Source: Pumilibacter muris (GTDB lineage Bacteria; Bacillota; Clostridia; Christensenellales; Pumilibacteraceae). Taken from it: DNA of 64,000 nucleotides. Numbering within the stretch: position 1 is the stretch's first letter; every line of letters starts with the position of its first letter. The stretch spans positions 186,001 through 250,000 of the forward strand of contig NZ_CALPCN010000002.1 of the NCBI RefSeq assembly GCF_943193045.1, read 5' to 3'. Shown here one piece after another: positions 25,285 through 34,460 of this stretch. A program made the position numbers and the translations under genes. A model generated the notes under the pieces. The model saw only the letters and a program-made list of their open reading frames with translations. It searched no databases and was not told the DNA's origin.

Positions 25285-26631
25285 CTATTTTTTAAGCACC
25301 ATGTCTTTAATATCGGATACGGCTACTTTTAATTTGGGGTTTGTTTGCAACTTTTCCGCAACCTTATCGCGGGCGTGCATAATTGTGGTATGGTCGCGTC
25401 CGCCGAACATGGCGCCTATTGTGGCAAGCGGCAACGCGAGCATATCTGTAATCAAATATATGCAAATTTGGCGGGGTTCAACAATTTCTTTATTTTTCTT
25501 TTTGCCCACAAGTTCGTCTTTGCTAACGTTAAAATAACGGCATACGCAATCGGTTATAATATCCGCCGAAACGCTCTCTTCCGTTTTGTCGCTGTAATCT
25601 TTAAGCGCCTCTTGCACAAGTTCTATGCTCGGCGCGGAATTATACAGCCTGCTCAAAAAGATTACTTTGTTCAGTAGGCTTTCCATGTCGCGAATATTGC
25701 TCGACATTTTTTCTGCCATAAACGAGAGAACTTCGAAAGGAATATTGTATTTTTCTATTTGCGCTTTTTTTTGCAAAATGGCAATTCGGGTTTCTATGTC
25801 GGGCGGCTGAACGTCGGCTATAAGCCCCCACTCGAACCGCGAGCGCAAACGTTCTTCGAGCGGCGAAATCTCTTTGGGCGGGCGGTCGCTCGTAAGAATA
25901 ATTTGTTTGCTGTTTTGGTAAAGGTCGTTAAACGTGTGGAACATTTCTTCCTGCGTGCCCGCTTTGTCGGCGATAAACTGAATATCGTCTATCATGAGTA
26001 CGTCTACACTGCGGTATTTATCGCGGAAGTTGGTGCTTTTCCCCTTTGTTGTGCGAATGGATTCTATGAACTCGTTCACAAATTTTTCGCTGGACGCATA
26101 AAGCACTTTTAAATGCGGATGACTGAGCCTTACGCTGTTGCCGATTGCGTGCATAATGTGCGTTTTGCCAAGTCCCGCCCCGCCGTAAATAAACAACGGA
26201 TTATACCGCGAACCCGGTTCGTCGGCAACCGCGCGCGCCGCCGCATACATAAATTGATTGGATTTTCCCACAACGAAATTTTCAAAATTGTATTTGGGAT
26301 TTATAACGTTCGCTTCCACTTTGGGAAGAGGCTCTTCTTCCTCTATAACATAAGTTTCTTCTTTGGTGCGGTAAGTGTCGGCGTCGCTCGGACCTATTAT
26401 TAAAAGCCCCGTCATGAGCGGATTCGCTTCTTTCATAGAACTCGTAAGCTGTTCCGAAAATTTGTCGGAAACAAACTGTCGGCTTCCTTCGGTGGGCACC
26501 ATAAGAACAAGCCGACCGTCTATTATACTAATCGGCTCTATGGTTTTAATCCACACGTCGAAATTTACTGCGCTCACCTCTATTTCGAGGTTGGTGAGCA
26601 TTTTTTCCCATAGCTCTTTTGCGTTGTTCAT
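25285..26631 (-). CDS. dnaA: Chromosomal replication initiator DnaA
   Basis: AAA+ ATPase that binds DnaA boxes and opens oriC. Domain I spans about 1-80; the motor has Walker A YGGAGLGKTHIMHAIGN, Walker B VLMIDDIQF, sensor TSDRPPKEI and the Arg-finger region LEERLRSRFEWGL. The DNA-binding helix-turn-helix ends with the DnaA signature GAMFGGRDHTTIMHARDKV. The ATG at 26631 (448 residues) is preferred over an upstream TTG because GGAG lies 8 bases before it. dnaN, recF and gyrB are not adjacent; neighbours are a TetR gene and gltX. Confidence 0.98.
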   Translation of the reverse strand: MNNAKELWEKMLTNLEIEVSAVNFDVWIKTIEPISIIDGRLVLMVPTEGSRQFVSDKFSEQLTSSMKEANPLMTGLLIIGPSDADTYRTKEETYVIEEEEPLPKVEANVINPKYNFENFVVGKSNQFMYAAARAVADEPGSRYNPLFIYGGAGLGKTHIMHAIGNSVRLSHPHLKVLYASSEKFVNEFIESIRTTKGKSTNFRDKYRSVDVLMIDDIQFIADKAGTQEEMFHTFNDLYQNSKQIILTSDRPPKEISPLEERLRSRFEWGLIADVQPPDIETRIAILQKKAQIEKYNIPFEVLSFMAEKMSSNIRDMESLLNKVIFLSRLYNSAPSIELVQEALKDYSDKTEESVSADIITDCVCRYFNVSKDELVGKKKNKEIVEPRQICIYLITDMLALPLATIGAMFGGRDHTTIMHARDKVAEKLQTNPKLKVAVSDIKDMVLKK

Positions 26632-26678
26632 TTTGCGCTCCGACAAATCAAGTTTTATATTGCTTTGCTTTTTATTTT

Positions 26679-27260
26679 CTATTTGCGTTTGTCAACTTCG
26701 TAAAAATAGAATTTCAACAGCTTTTCAACCATTTCTTGCTTTTGCTCATGGTTAAGGTTCATTCTAAGCACGTCGAACAGCGAACCGCAAAAAGCTTTGC
26801 TAACAACGTCGGCGAATTTCGTGTTCCGCTCGTCGGCGCCGCTCGGATACAGCTTGTGGCAAATAACTACGGCTACTTCGCGCGTTATATCCTCGAAAAA
26901 GTCCTCGTAACGGGTTCCGTCGCAACAATCCATTAAAATAAGAATATCGTCGCCGAACGCATCGAAAAATTTTAAAAGCCCATTACTGAGCAAAGGCATG
27001 GTTTGCGACAGCGTTACCGAATCGAGAATAGCCACCTGTTGGAGTTCCGCCATAAGCTTTGGCAACGCTTCGTAGGCGGGCTTTACGATTGCGTCCAAAA
27101 CTCCGTTTTTGCCGTCGAAATATCTGTATAAATTGCCTACGGGCACTCCCGCTCGCTCCGCGATTGCGCTAATATTTCCGCCGCGAAAACCGCGTTCCAA
27201 ATATTCGGTTCGCGCGGCTTCTAAAATTCTTTCGCGCACCGCTTCTTTTTTATATTGCAC
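26679..27260 (-). CDS. TetR/AcrR-family transcriptional regulator
   Basis: 193 residues with a classic N-terminal helix-turn-helix (ILEAARTEYLERGFRGGNIS, then IAERAGVPVGNLYRYFDGK, about residues 12-52). The helical C-terminal ligand domain is unlike any regulator I can name. GTG start after GGAGGAG. It lies between gltX and dnaA on the same strand without an adjacent efflux pump, so its target is unclear; autoregulation is the usual expectation. Confidence 0.9.
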   Translation of the reverse strand: MQYKKEAVRERILEAARTEYLERGFRGGNISAIAERAGVPVGNLYRYFDGKNGVLDAIVKPAYEALPKLMAELQQVAILDSVTLSQTMPLLSNGLLKFFDAFGDDILILMDCCDGTRYEDFFEDITREVAVVICHKLYPSGADERNTKFADVVSKAFCGSLFDVLRMNLNHEQKQEMVEKLLKFYFYEVDKRK

Positions 27261-27323
27261 CGCAATACTCCTCCCGCTTATCTTTTTAAGACTTTAAACG
27301 TTGGTTCTTTGCCGCAAAACCGA

Positions 27324-28742
27324 CTATGCGATAACTTTACCGAGCGCGTAATTCAGTCGACGCAAGCTTTCGTCTTTGCCGAAAAGGCGCGCCATTTCGC
27401 TCGCGCCGCCCGGAGTTGACGCCGCGTTCGTTAGCGCTATACGGAACACCCACAAAACTTGTCCTTTTTTGTAGCCGTCGCGTTCGGCGTAAGCGTTTAA
27501 CGCGTCGTGCAAATTATCCCATTCGTTTTCCGCAACCTTTATTAAATCGGGCAACATTTTCGCAGCGAGCGCCGCGTCTGTTTTCCATTTGGCGTTAGTA
27601 AACAGCGCCGTGTCGAAATTCTCGAAATTTTCTATAAAAGCGGTGAGCTTGCCAACGTCGGTAAACACTTCGGTACGCGAATGCAAAAGCGTGCTCAAAT
27701 ATTCGAGGTCGAGCCCGTTTAAGTATTTATACGGCGCGTAAAACGCAAGCGCGCGCTTATGAAACTCTTCTTCGGAAAGCTCTTTAACGTAAAGCGAATT
27801 GAGCCAACGCATTTTGGTCTCGTCGAAAATCGACGCAGATTTGCTCACGCCGTCGAGCGAAAAAAGTTGCTCCATTTCTTCGAGCGTGAGTTTTTCTCGA
27901 TTGTCTTTGGGGCTCCAACCGAGAAGTGCGATATAATTCACGATTGCGTCTTTCAAAAAGCCTTTCGCTATAAAATCCTCATAGTTGGCGTCGCCGTGAC
28001 GCTTGCTTAGCTTTTGGTGAGCGTCGCGCATTATGGGTTGCAAATGAATGTATTGCGGACGTTCGAAGCCGAGCGCGTCGTACAGCAAATTATATTTGGG
28101 CGTAGACGAAAGATACTCGGTGCCGCGAATAACATGCGTTATGCCCATAAGGTGGTCGTCTATAACGTTGGCAAAATTGTATGTGGGATAACCGTCCGAC
28201 TTTATAAGCACGTTGTCTTCGAGGTCGTTGTAATCAACTTTTATTTCGCCGAAAACAAGGTCCACATAGCTCGACACTCCTTCGGCAGGGATATTTTGGC
28301 GTATAACGTATTTTTCGCCCGCCGCAATACGTTTTTCCGCTTCCTCGCGCGGAATATGCAAGCAGTGCTTGTCGTATTTTGTGGCTCCGTCTTTGTGAAT
28401 TTGTTCGAGGCGCTCCTTTGTGCAAAAGCAATAATATGCGTCGCCGCTCTCGATTAGCTTTTTAGCGTAGTCAATATAAATTTGCTTGCGTTGAGTTTGA
28501 ATATACGGTCCGTATTCCCCGCCCACGTCGGGACCCTCGTCGTATTTTAGTCCCGTTTCGCGCAACGTGCGGTAAATGAGCTCCACAGCTCCCGGCACCG
28601 TGCGTTCCAAGTCGGTGTCTTCTATTCTGAGTATAAATTTTCCGCCCGCTTTCTTAGCGTAAAGATATGCGTATAACGCCGTGCGCAAACCGCCCACATG
28701 CAAAAAACCCGTAGGACTGGGCGCAAATCTTGTTCTTACCAT
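27324..28742 (-). CDS. gltX: Glutamyl-tRNA synthetase
   Basis: Class I synthetase charging tRNA-Glu. The HIGH-type motif is in RFAPSPTGFLHVGGLRTALY and the KMSKS-type motif in KLSKRHGD. The tRNA-binding helical C-terminus is present; 472 residues is normal. The start at 28742 (MVRTRFAPSPT) matches the family; GGAGG lies 14 bases upstream. An in-frame ATG 24 bases earlier has no ribosome site. Whether it also charges tRNA-Gln cannot be told here, because no gatCAB is in view. Confidence 0.97.
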   Translation of the reverse strand: MVRTRFAPSPTGFLHVGGLRTALYAYLYAKKAGGKFILRIEDTDLERTVPGAVELIYRTLRETGLKYDEGPDVGGEYGPYIQTQRKQIYIDYAKKLIESGDAYYCFCTKERLEQIHKDGATKYDKHCLHIPREEAEKRIAAGEKYVIRQNIPAEGVSSYVDLVFGEIKVDYNDLEDNVLIKSDGYPTYNFANVIDDHLMGITHVIRGTEYLSSTPKYNLLYDALGFERPQYIHLQPIMRDAHQKLSKRHGDANYEDFIAKGFLKDAIVNYIALLGWSPKDNREKLTLEEMEQLFSLDGVSKSASIFDETKMRWLNSLYVKELSEEEFHKRALAFYAPYKYLNGLDLEYLSTLLHSRTEVFTDVGKLTAFIENFENFDTALFTNAKWKTDAALAAKMLPDLIKVAENEWDNLHDALNAYAERDGYKKGQVLWVFRIALTNAASTPGGASEMARLFGKDESLRRLNYALGKVIA

Positions 28743-28839
28743 AATTTCGAGCTTAACCTCCCGCATAACGAAACAAATTTTGCAAAACGTAAAAAAGCAC
28801 GCCTTTGCATAAGCGGCTTATTTTGCCGCCGTAACTATT

Positions 28840-28868
28840 ATTATAATAAAATTTGCGAAATAAAGCAA
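28840..28868 (-). promoter_or_regulatory. Likely promoter of gltX
   Basis: TATAAT (28840-28845) with TTGCTT (28863-28868) 17 bases upstream; the -35 matches only in TTG, so this is a moderate call. Confidence 0.5.
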
Positions 28869-28888
28869 CAAAAACAACGCAAAAGAGA

Positions 28889-28925
28889 AAAAACCGACGC
28901 TGAATTATTAGCGCCGGTTTTTTTG
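28889..28925 (-). terminator. Terminator upstream of gltX
   Basis: Stem AAACCGACGCT / AGCGCCGGTTT (28891-28901 and 28910-28920) with one mismatch and an 8-base loop, flanked by A/T runs. It ends transcription coming from the decayed region at 28.9-29.2 kb. Confidence 0.8.
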
Positions 28926-28933
28926 ATTGTTTA

Positions 28934-29020
28934 TTAAATTTTAGTTACATACACCTGACCATCACTACCGTTAGCTCCGTTTTTACCGTCCCAGCTTTTA
29001 AAGCTTCGAGACCTTTTCAT
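28934..29020 (-). pseudogene. 28-codon collagen-like fragment, probable gene remnant or microprotein
   Basis: Short frame with a strong GGAGGG site before its ATG, encoding a basic N-terminus and then DGKNGANGSDGQVYV, which has the Gly-x-y rhythm of bacterial collagen-like surface proteins. It stops after 28 codons, just before a terminator. I read it as the stump of a collagen-like secreted protein, because a neighbouring fragment also looks decayed. It could instead be a real small peptide. Confidence 0.45.
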
Positions 29021-29044
29021 AACACCAACCCTCCCTTTATTTTT

Positions 29045-29205
29045 TTATTCAACCACCTCTACGGTAATTGTTTTTCTTATAGAATTATATTTTTCTAAAT
29101 TCGGGTCAACTTTGTAATGTGCTATGGCAAATCTTACAATATATACACCTACTTTTATCGGTCCCGCAATAGAAATGCGTTCGGTTTTGCAAATTAGGAA
29201 ACAAA
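29045..29205 (-). pseudogene. C-terminal remnant of a family A-like secreted Ig-like protein
   Basis: A frame with no start codon or ribosome site that reads ISIAGPIKVGVYIVRFAIAH and later KTITVEVVE before its stop. It resembles the end of the small Ig-like proteins at 24627-25064 (VDLNKPGEYTMSQKYVLKV ... FKVVVVE) and 19110-19508 in strand rhythm. Upstream the frame runs into the plus-strand fragment at 29225, so the 5' part is gone. Relationship is inferred from a short, loose match. Confidence 0.4.
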
Positions 29206-29224
29206 TATTTAGGAGGGATAAAGA

Positions 29225-29305
29225 ATGAAAAAGGCAATAACATGTTTGGGTGCTTCCATATTGTTTTTGTTTTCTTTCGTAGTTGTTTACAAATCATCAC
29301 AATAG
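29225..29305 (+). CDS. 26-residue hydrophobic peptide, signal-peptide stump or small membrane protein
   Basis: ATG preceded by AGGAGGG, encoding a Lys-Lys start and one hydrophobic segment (ITCLGASILFLFSFVVVY) before a stop. It looks like a secretion signal without its mature protein, so a truncated gene is the simplest reading. A functional small membrane peptide remains possible. It lies between the decayed minus-strand fragments and the M20 peptidase. Confidence 0.4.
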   Translation: MKKAITCLGASILFLFSFVVVYKSSQ

Positions 29306-29364
29306 CAGATATTACTTTTTTGCTCAAGAGAAAAAACTGACGCTTTCGCATGTTTTTACTCTCC

Positions 29365-29393
29365 TTGACAAAAATCGGTAATTATAGTATAGT
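29365..29393 (+). promoter_or_regulatory. Sigma-A promoter of the M20 peptidase gene
   Basis: TTGACA (29365-29370), 17-base spacer, TATAGT (29388-29393). Transcription would begin near 29400, which supports the translation start at 29428 over earlier in-frame ATGs. Confidence 0.85.
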
Positions 29394-29427
29394 TATTATG
29401 AATACTAAAATGCGAGGAATTTTAAAT

Positions 29428-30819
29428 ATGCTCAACGATTTGAAAAAGTTGATTGCCATTCCGTCGGTTATGGGCGAGGCGGAAGAGGGCGCCCCGTTCG
29501 GTAAAGCTCCGCGCGCCGCGCTCGATTGTTTTTTGGAAATAGCCGCAAGCTACGGACTGAAAACGCATAACGAAAACGGTTATTGCGGGTGGGCGGAACT
29601 CGGCGACGGAAAGGACATGCTCGGCATACTCGGGCATCTCGACGTTGTGCCTGCGGGAGACGGTTGGAGTAACGAACCGTATTCTATGGTTTGCGAAGAC
29701 GGCTTGATAAAAGGCAGAGGCGTTGCCGACGACAAAGGCCCTACCGTAGCGGCTTTGCACGCCTTAAAGCGGTTAAAAGAGAGCGGTAAAAAACTTAACA
29801 ACCGCATTCGCCTTATTGTGGGTTGCAACGAAGAGAACGGTTCCGAGTGTATCGAATATTACAGAGAACACTGCGAAATTCCCAAAGCAAGCTTTGTTCC
29901 CGACGCAGACTTTCCCATTATAAACAGCGAAAAAGGCATACTGCACCTCACGCTTACTTTTCCCCGCTCACAGCGGCTTGCCGAAAACTTTGTTTCGATT
30001 AAAGCGGGAATGCGCCACAATATCGTGCCCGACCTTTGCACGGTTGTCGTGCCAAAAGAAAGCAAACTGTTCGACGCGATTAGCTCGCTCGGCTCCGACA
30101 GCTCGCTCTTTCTCAATCCCAAAGTCGCCAAAATAATAATAAGCGGCGGTATGCGCACGCAAGACTTTTCCGCGCATTTCTTCCCCGACAGAATAGCGCT
30201 TGAAGCGCGCGGCGTTGCAGGACATGCCATGTGCCCCGAAAAGGGCGAAAACGCCGCAATGAAAATGCTTGCGCTGCTGTGCGGAATTATGGGCGAATAT
30301 GCTCCCGAAGAATTTAAGGCGGTAACCAAATATTTATGCGCGCCCAACCCCGCTCCTCTTTTGAGCATAGAAGCGCAAGACGACGTTTCGGGAAACCTCA
30401 CGGTGAACACGGGAATTGTAACCGTAGCCGACGGCAAACTTACGGTAGCGCTCGACCTTAGGCTTCCGGTATGCGCAAACCATGAAACGGTTAAGAAAAA
30501 AATACGCGAATGCTTCCCCTCAGCCACTCTCACAGAGAACCGTTGGTCGCCCAACCTTTATATACCCGAAAACAGCAAGTTGGTGCAGGCGCTTTTGAGC
30601 GCATACGCCGAAACTACCGGAGGCGAAAAAAAGTGCCTCTACTGCGGCGGCGGAACATACGCGCGCGAGCTTCCGAACGCGGTGGCTTTCGGGCCCACAT
30701 TCCCCAACCTTGAAACCAATATTCACAACGTGGACGAGTCGTTCCCGTTCGAATTGTTTAACAAGTTGCCCGACATTTACGAGGCGGCAATTTTAAAACT
30801 TGACGAAGCTTACGCTTAA
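29428..30819 (+). CDS. PepV-like M20 metallopeptidase (Xaa-His / di-peptidase type)
   Basis: 463-residue zinc dipeptidase of the M20 family. Metal-site motifs are visible: GHLDVVPAGDGW, GRGVADDKGPT with the bridging Asp, GCNEENGSEC with the catalytic and metal Glu pair, and FVPDADFP. The start at 29428 follows GAGGA by 9 bases and fits the promoter position. It probably trims short peptides in the cytosol; exact substrate is inferred only from family. It stands alone on the plus strand and is followed by trxA. Confidence 0.88.
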   Translation: MLNDLKKLIAIPSVMGEAEEGAPFGKAPRAALDCFLEIAASYGLKTHNENGYCGWAELGDGKDMLGILGHLDVVPAGDGWSNEPYSMVCEDGLIKGRGVADDKGPTVAALHALKRLKESGKKLNNRIRLIVGCNEENGSECIEYYREHCEIPKASFVPDADFPIINSEKGILHLTLTFPRSQRLAENFVSIKAGMRHNIVPDLCTVVVPKESKLFDAISSLGSDSSLFLNPKVAKIIISGGMRTQDFSAHFFPDRIALEARGVAGHAMCPEKGENAAMKMLALLCGIMGEYAPEEFKAVTKYLCAPNPAPLLSIEAQDDVSGNLTVNTGIVTVADGKLTVALDLRLPVCANHETVKKKIRECFPSATLTENRWSPNLYIPENSKLVQALLSAYAETTGGEKKCLYCGGGTYARELPNAVAFGPTFPNLETNIHNVDESFPFELFNKLPDIYEAAILKLDEAYA

Positions 30820-30916
30820 ATAATATTATCGAGTATTTTTCGGTATAAGCGATTGAAACGTCTTTATGTATGGAAAACAAAATAATTGCAAAATTTATAA
30901 TTAAGGAGAGCATAAA

Positions 30917-31222
30917 ATGAAAGAACTTAACGCAATGACTTTTTCGGAAGAAACAAACAAGGAACTTCCCACAGTGGTGGACTTTTGGGCGCCGTGGTGC
31001 GGACCTTGCCGCAGTCAGACTCCCATACTCGAACAATTCGCCTCAAAATATTCGGGAAAAGTAAACGTAGGAAAAGTAAATGTGGACGAAAACCCCGACC
31101 TTGCGCAAAAATTCGGTATCATGAGTATTCCCACCATTATGGTGTTTAAAGGCGGCGAGGTTGCGGCGCGCGCCGTAGGCGTTCAATCGCTTGAACATTT
31201 AACCAAGCTTGCGGGACTATAA
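30917..31222 (+). CDS. trxA: Thioredoxin
   Basis: 101-residue disulfide reductase with the catalytic motif WAPWCGPCR at the expected place and the cis-proline segment MSIPTIMVFKGG. GGAGAG precedes the ATG. No thioredoxin reductase lies nearby. A terminator follows immediately. Confidence 0.96.
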   Translation: MKELNAMTFSEETNKELPTVVDFWAPWCGPCRSQTPILEQFASKYSGKVNVGKVNVDENPDLAQKFGIMSIPTIMVFKGGEVAARAVGVQSLEHLTKLAGL

Positions 31223-31243
31223 TACCGAAAACATTTTTATTAA

Positions 31244-31274
31244 GCAAAGCGGCGCTTAAAAACGCCGCTTTCTT
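31244..31274. terminator. Bidirectional terminator between trxA and the LRR lipoprotein gene
   Basis: Stem AAAGCGGCG / CGCCGCTTT (31246-31254 and 31263-31271) between two convergent genes. The T-run follows on the plus strand and is weaker on the minus strand. Confidence 0.85.
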
Positions 31275-33824
31275 TTATTGTTTCTCTATATTCCCGTCAG
31301 TGCAATAAACGGTATACTTTTTCGAATCAAAGCCGAAACCTATACCAGCATCCCATCCTTCCTCTTTTTTTATGGCATTCCATTCGTCTTGTGTCCCGTC
31401 GAAATTTATGCTACTTAAACACAAACAACCGCTAAACACGTTATTTTCAATATTTTGTACCTGCTTAGAAATACTGACACTCGTAAGCTTGGTACAATTA
31501 CTAAAAGCATATTCCTCAACACATGTAACAGACACAGGTAGTGTAATTGTAACTAAATTACTGCAGCCCGAAAACATGTGTTTTGAGATTGTTGTCAAGT
31601 TATCGGAAATACTAACGTTTTTTAAATTCCCGCAATTGCTAAAAGCCTCTTCGCCCACCGTTATCACACTGTTAGGAATAACAACGTTCTCAATACTACT
31701 GCATCCGCTAAAAGTTCTGTAACCTATACTTGTTAATTTCTGAGGCAAAACAACGTCTGACAAATTGTCGCAATTCTCAAACGCAAAATCGCCTATACTG
31801 ACAACGGAATTAGGTATTACGATTTTTGTAAGACTATAACAATTGCTAAACACGCTATGCGAAATACTTTCTATGCTATCGGGCAACGTAATATCCGTTA
31901 AACTTTTACAATACATAAACAGACTGCTTTCAAGATTTGTTACACCGTCGGGAATGTTAATGTTTTTAAGCTTATTGCAATATTGAAACGCGCCCCATCC
32001 TATACTCGTTATATTGTCGGGTAAAGTAATGCTTTCCAAATTAGAACAGCCGTCAAAAGCAAGATATTTTATAGCCGTAACGCTTCCGTCAGACGGTATT
32101 ATGCTGTTTTTGCAACCGATAATCAACGTTTTACTGTCCGTTTCGATAATACAATTCCCGTTACTGTGATAGTTCGCATTTCCCTTTTCAACGGCAATGC
32201 TTTCTAATCCATAACAACCACCAAATACATTATCGCCAAGCTTAGTTACGCTCTTCGGAATAAAAATAGTTTTTAAACTGACGCAATCCTCAAATGCGTT
32301 AGTAGCAATGCCAACAATATTATTAGGAAAAGAAATAGTTTCAAGGCTTTTACAATCTAAAAATGCGAAAGTTTCGATATATGATAATTCGTGAGGCAGC
32401 GTAATGTCAGTTAAACTATCACAACCGCTAAAAGTGCTTTCGCCGATACTTTTAATTGAGTTCGGAAGTTTAACGCTTACTAAACCGGAGCAATCGCTAA
32501 ATGCGCTTTTGCCGATATGTACCACCGTATCCGGCAATATAATATTTTTAATATTCTTACATCTAAAAAATGCGTAATTCGCTATATTTGTCCCATCCGT
32601 AACTAAAACCGTTTCTAACGATGACGGCACATAATTGTCGTAATAATAATCAGGCGCTCCGAAGATATAACCTAAATAACTTGCGCCGTTTGTTCCTACG
32701 CTATCTCTGCCGACAAACGGCAAAACAATTCTTGTAAGGCTTTGACAACTTTCGAAAGCGCCCTGCCCTATGTTAACAATACTGTTAGGCAGTTCAACAT
32801 TCGTTAGACTATGGCAACCTTTAAACGCACTACTACACATATATTTGGTATCGTTATGCACATTGCATTCCGTCGTACTTGAGAACACATTTATAAGCCA
32901 CAAATACGGATTTGCTTCATTTCCCAAATATAACTCTTTCCCGTAATTAGCATATTGCAAAGACCCGCAGTTATAAAATGCATAATTGCCGATATAAGTA
33001 ACACTATCCGGTATTTGAATATTGGTTAAACTATTACAGTTCTCGAAAGCGTTACTTTGAATAGTTTTTAAATTTTGAGGCAACGTTATTTTCTCAATCT
33101 CCGTGCAATTATAAAATGCCTTTTCGCTTATCGCCGCATCGTTCGTAATAACAACCGTTTTTAGCGATGCAGGCACATAGTCTTTATTAAATAAATAAGA
33201 CTTTGCTCCGAAGATATATCCAAAAAAGTCCGTAAACTCATCGTTGCCATTTCCCATACCTATGAACGGCAATTCTATTTTTACCAAATTACTACAACCG
33301 TTGAAAGCGCGCCGTCCTATACTTTCAACCGAAGACGGAATCGTTATACTTTGCAAACTACTACAACCGCCGAACGCATCCTCGCCTATGCTCTTAATCG
33401 TATTAGGAAGTTCAATACTTTTTATCCAAACGCAACCTATAAAAGCGTTAGCTCCTATTGCGGTTACGGGTTTACCTTTATAAGTCGATGAAACCGCTAT
33501 TGCATTAGAATCTTCAATACCTATGCCCGACACTGTATAACCATCTTTATTTAAAGTATAGCTAATCTTGCTATCCGAAAAACCGCATAACGTGCATATA
33601 TTGTTTTTAAAAGTATGTTCCGCTTTATCCTTTATTGCCGTTTCATGCTCGCATGTAGGCTCATGCCAATGATATTCATTATCATTGCTCCAAGTTTCCG
33701 AATATGTATGAGTATGCGACGGTTCTATATTTGTATTAACCATGCCTTTGCAAGCCACGAAAAAAGCGGCGCATAACAAAACGCATATAAGCAAAATAAG
33801 CTTGATATGTCTTTCTCTTTTCAT
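31275..33824 (-). CDS. BspA-like leucine-rich-repeat surface lipoprotein
   Basis: 849 residues. A lipoprotein signal ends at FFVAC (C25). A short Cys/His-rich module (CEHETAIKDKAEHTFKNN, ICTLCGF) follows, then about 25 BspA-type LRR_5 units of the form IGxxAFxxCxxLxxIxLPxS across the rest. Two units carry longer GYIFGA...VPxSLxTV inserts, and a plain segment (SIAVEKGNANYHSNGNC) breaks the run near residue 545. Such proteins are exposed on gut bacteria and bind host or neighbour surfaces; the target here is unknown. It has its own promoter and terminator. Confidence 0.92.
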   Translation of the reverse strand: MKRERHIKLILLICVLLCAAFFVACKGMVNTNIEPSHTHTYSETWSNDNEYHWHEPTCEHETAIKDKAEHTFKNNICTLCGFSDSKISYTLNKDGYTVSGIGIEDSNAIAVSSTYKGKPVTAIGANAFIGCVWIKSIELPNTIKSIGEDAFGGCSSLQSITIPSSVESIGRRAFNGCSNLVKIELPFIGMGNGNDEFTDFFGYIFGAKSYLFNKDYVPASLKTVVITNDAAISEKAFYNCTEIEKITLPQNLKTIQSNAFENCNSLTNIQIPDSVTYIGNYAFYNCGSLQYANYGKELYLGNEANPYLWLINVFSSTTECNVHNDTKYMCSSAFKGCHSLTNVELPNSIVNIGQGAFESCQSLTRIVLPFVGRDSVGTNGASYLGYIFGAPDYYYDNYVPSSLETVLVTDGTNIANYAFFRCKNIKNIILPDTVVHIGKSAFSDCSGLVSVKLPNSIKSIGESTFSGCDSLTDITLPHELSYIETFAFLDCKSLETISFPNNIVGIATNAFEDCVSLKTIFIPKSVTKLGDNVFGGCYGLESIAVEKGNANYHSNGNCIIETDSKTLIIGCKNSIIPSDGSVTAIKYLAFDGCSNLESITLPDNITSIGWGAFQYCNKLKNINIPDGVTNLESSLFMYCKSLTDITLPDSIESISHSVFSNCYSLTKIVIPNSVVSIGDFAFENCDNLSDVVLPQKLTSIGYRTFSGCSSIENVVIPNSVITVGEEAFSNCGNLKNVSISDNLTTISKHMFSGCSNLVTITLPVSVTCVEEYAFSNCTKLTSVSISKQVQNIENNVFSGCLCLSSINFDGTQDEWNAIKKEEGWDAGIGFGFDSKKYTVYCTDGNIEKQ

Positions 33825-33875
33825 TTCTCGCTCTCCTTTATATTCGGCTCAAACAATAAACTTATTATTAAAGCT

Positions 33876-33904
33876 AATATAGCATTAAAACACTAAAAAG
33901 TCAA
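33876..33904 (-). promoter_or_regulatory. Sigma-A promoter of the LRR lipoprotein gene
   Basis: TTGACT (33899-33904), 17-base spacer, TATATT (33876-33881), about 50 bases before the start codon. Confidence 0.75.
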
Positions 33905-33912
33905 GTTCTTTT

Positions 33913-34437
33913 CTATTCGAGTTCGTCTTTGCCGCCGTTGGGCGGGTGGCACCTACGCAGTCTTTTGATAATTTTCGGCACGCCGCGAACAACACCGTAT
34001 TTTTGCAAAGCTTCTATCGCATACTCAGAGCATGACGGAGTGAACACGCACCTGAGCCGCACTTCGTCGGGCGCAATAGCTTGATATGCTTTTACGCACC
34101 AAATTAGAATTGCACGCATTCGCAACACAACGTATAGCAAAAGCACGCTTAAACTAATGCCGAGCGAAAGCGCTAATTTGTGTTTAGGCAAAGTAAAAAA
34201 CAACGCGCAAAAAATTCCAGAAGCAACGGCAAGCGGAAAAAAGATATTAGCAAACGCGCGCCACACGCCGATTTTGGGGCGTACAAGATTTTTTCGGCGC
34301 TCGCGCTCTTTCCGCAAAAGTTCAAGCGGATTAGGCAACACGTCTTTTTGCTCTTGCACAACGAAAGAATCCGTCTCGGCTTTTTCTGCCGAAACGGATT
34401 TATCGTTTAATTCCGTTGTGTTTTCTTCCGTTTGCAT
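33913..34437 (-). CDS. yidD: YidD-type membrane protein insertion efficiency factor with N-terminal extension
   Basis: The last about 70 residues are Yid[21 protein letters not shown], then [20 protein letters not shown] and [12 protein letters not shown]. YidD assists YidC/Sec-dependent membrane insertion. Ordinary YidD is 70-90 residues with one amphipathic helix. This one has about 100 extra residues: an acidic cytosolic start, a basic linker ([16 protein letters not shown]) and two hydrophobic segments (about 60-80 and 85-105). It is separated from the usual rpmH-rnpA-yidC neighbours. No clear ribosome site was seen. Confidence 0.88.
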   Translation of the reverse strand: MQTEENTTELNDKSVSAEKAETDSFVVQEQKDVLPNPLELLRKERERRKNLVRPKIGVWRAFANIFFPLAVASGIFCALFFTLPKHKLALSLGISLSVLLLYVVLRMRAILIWCVKAYQAIAPDEVRLRCVFTPSCSEYAIEALQKYGVVRGVPKIIKRLRRCHPPNGGKDELE

Positions 34438-34460
34438 TTTCTTATAACAAGCCTTTTAGC

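Noticed and set aside
31275-33824. CRISPR-like periodicity in the LRR gene
   Set aside because: The spacing of similar motifs is the protein-level LRR_5 repeat; the DNA units are diverged and without spacers.
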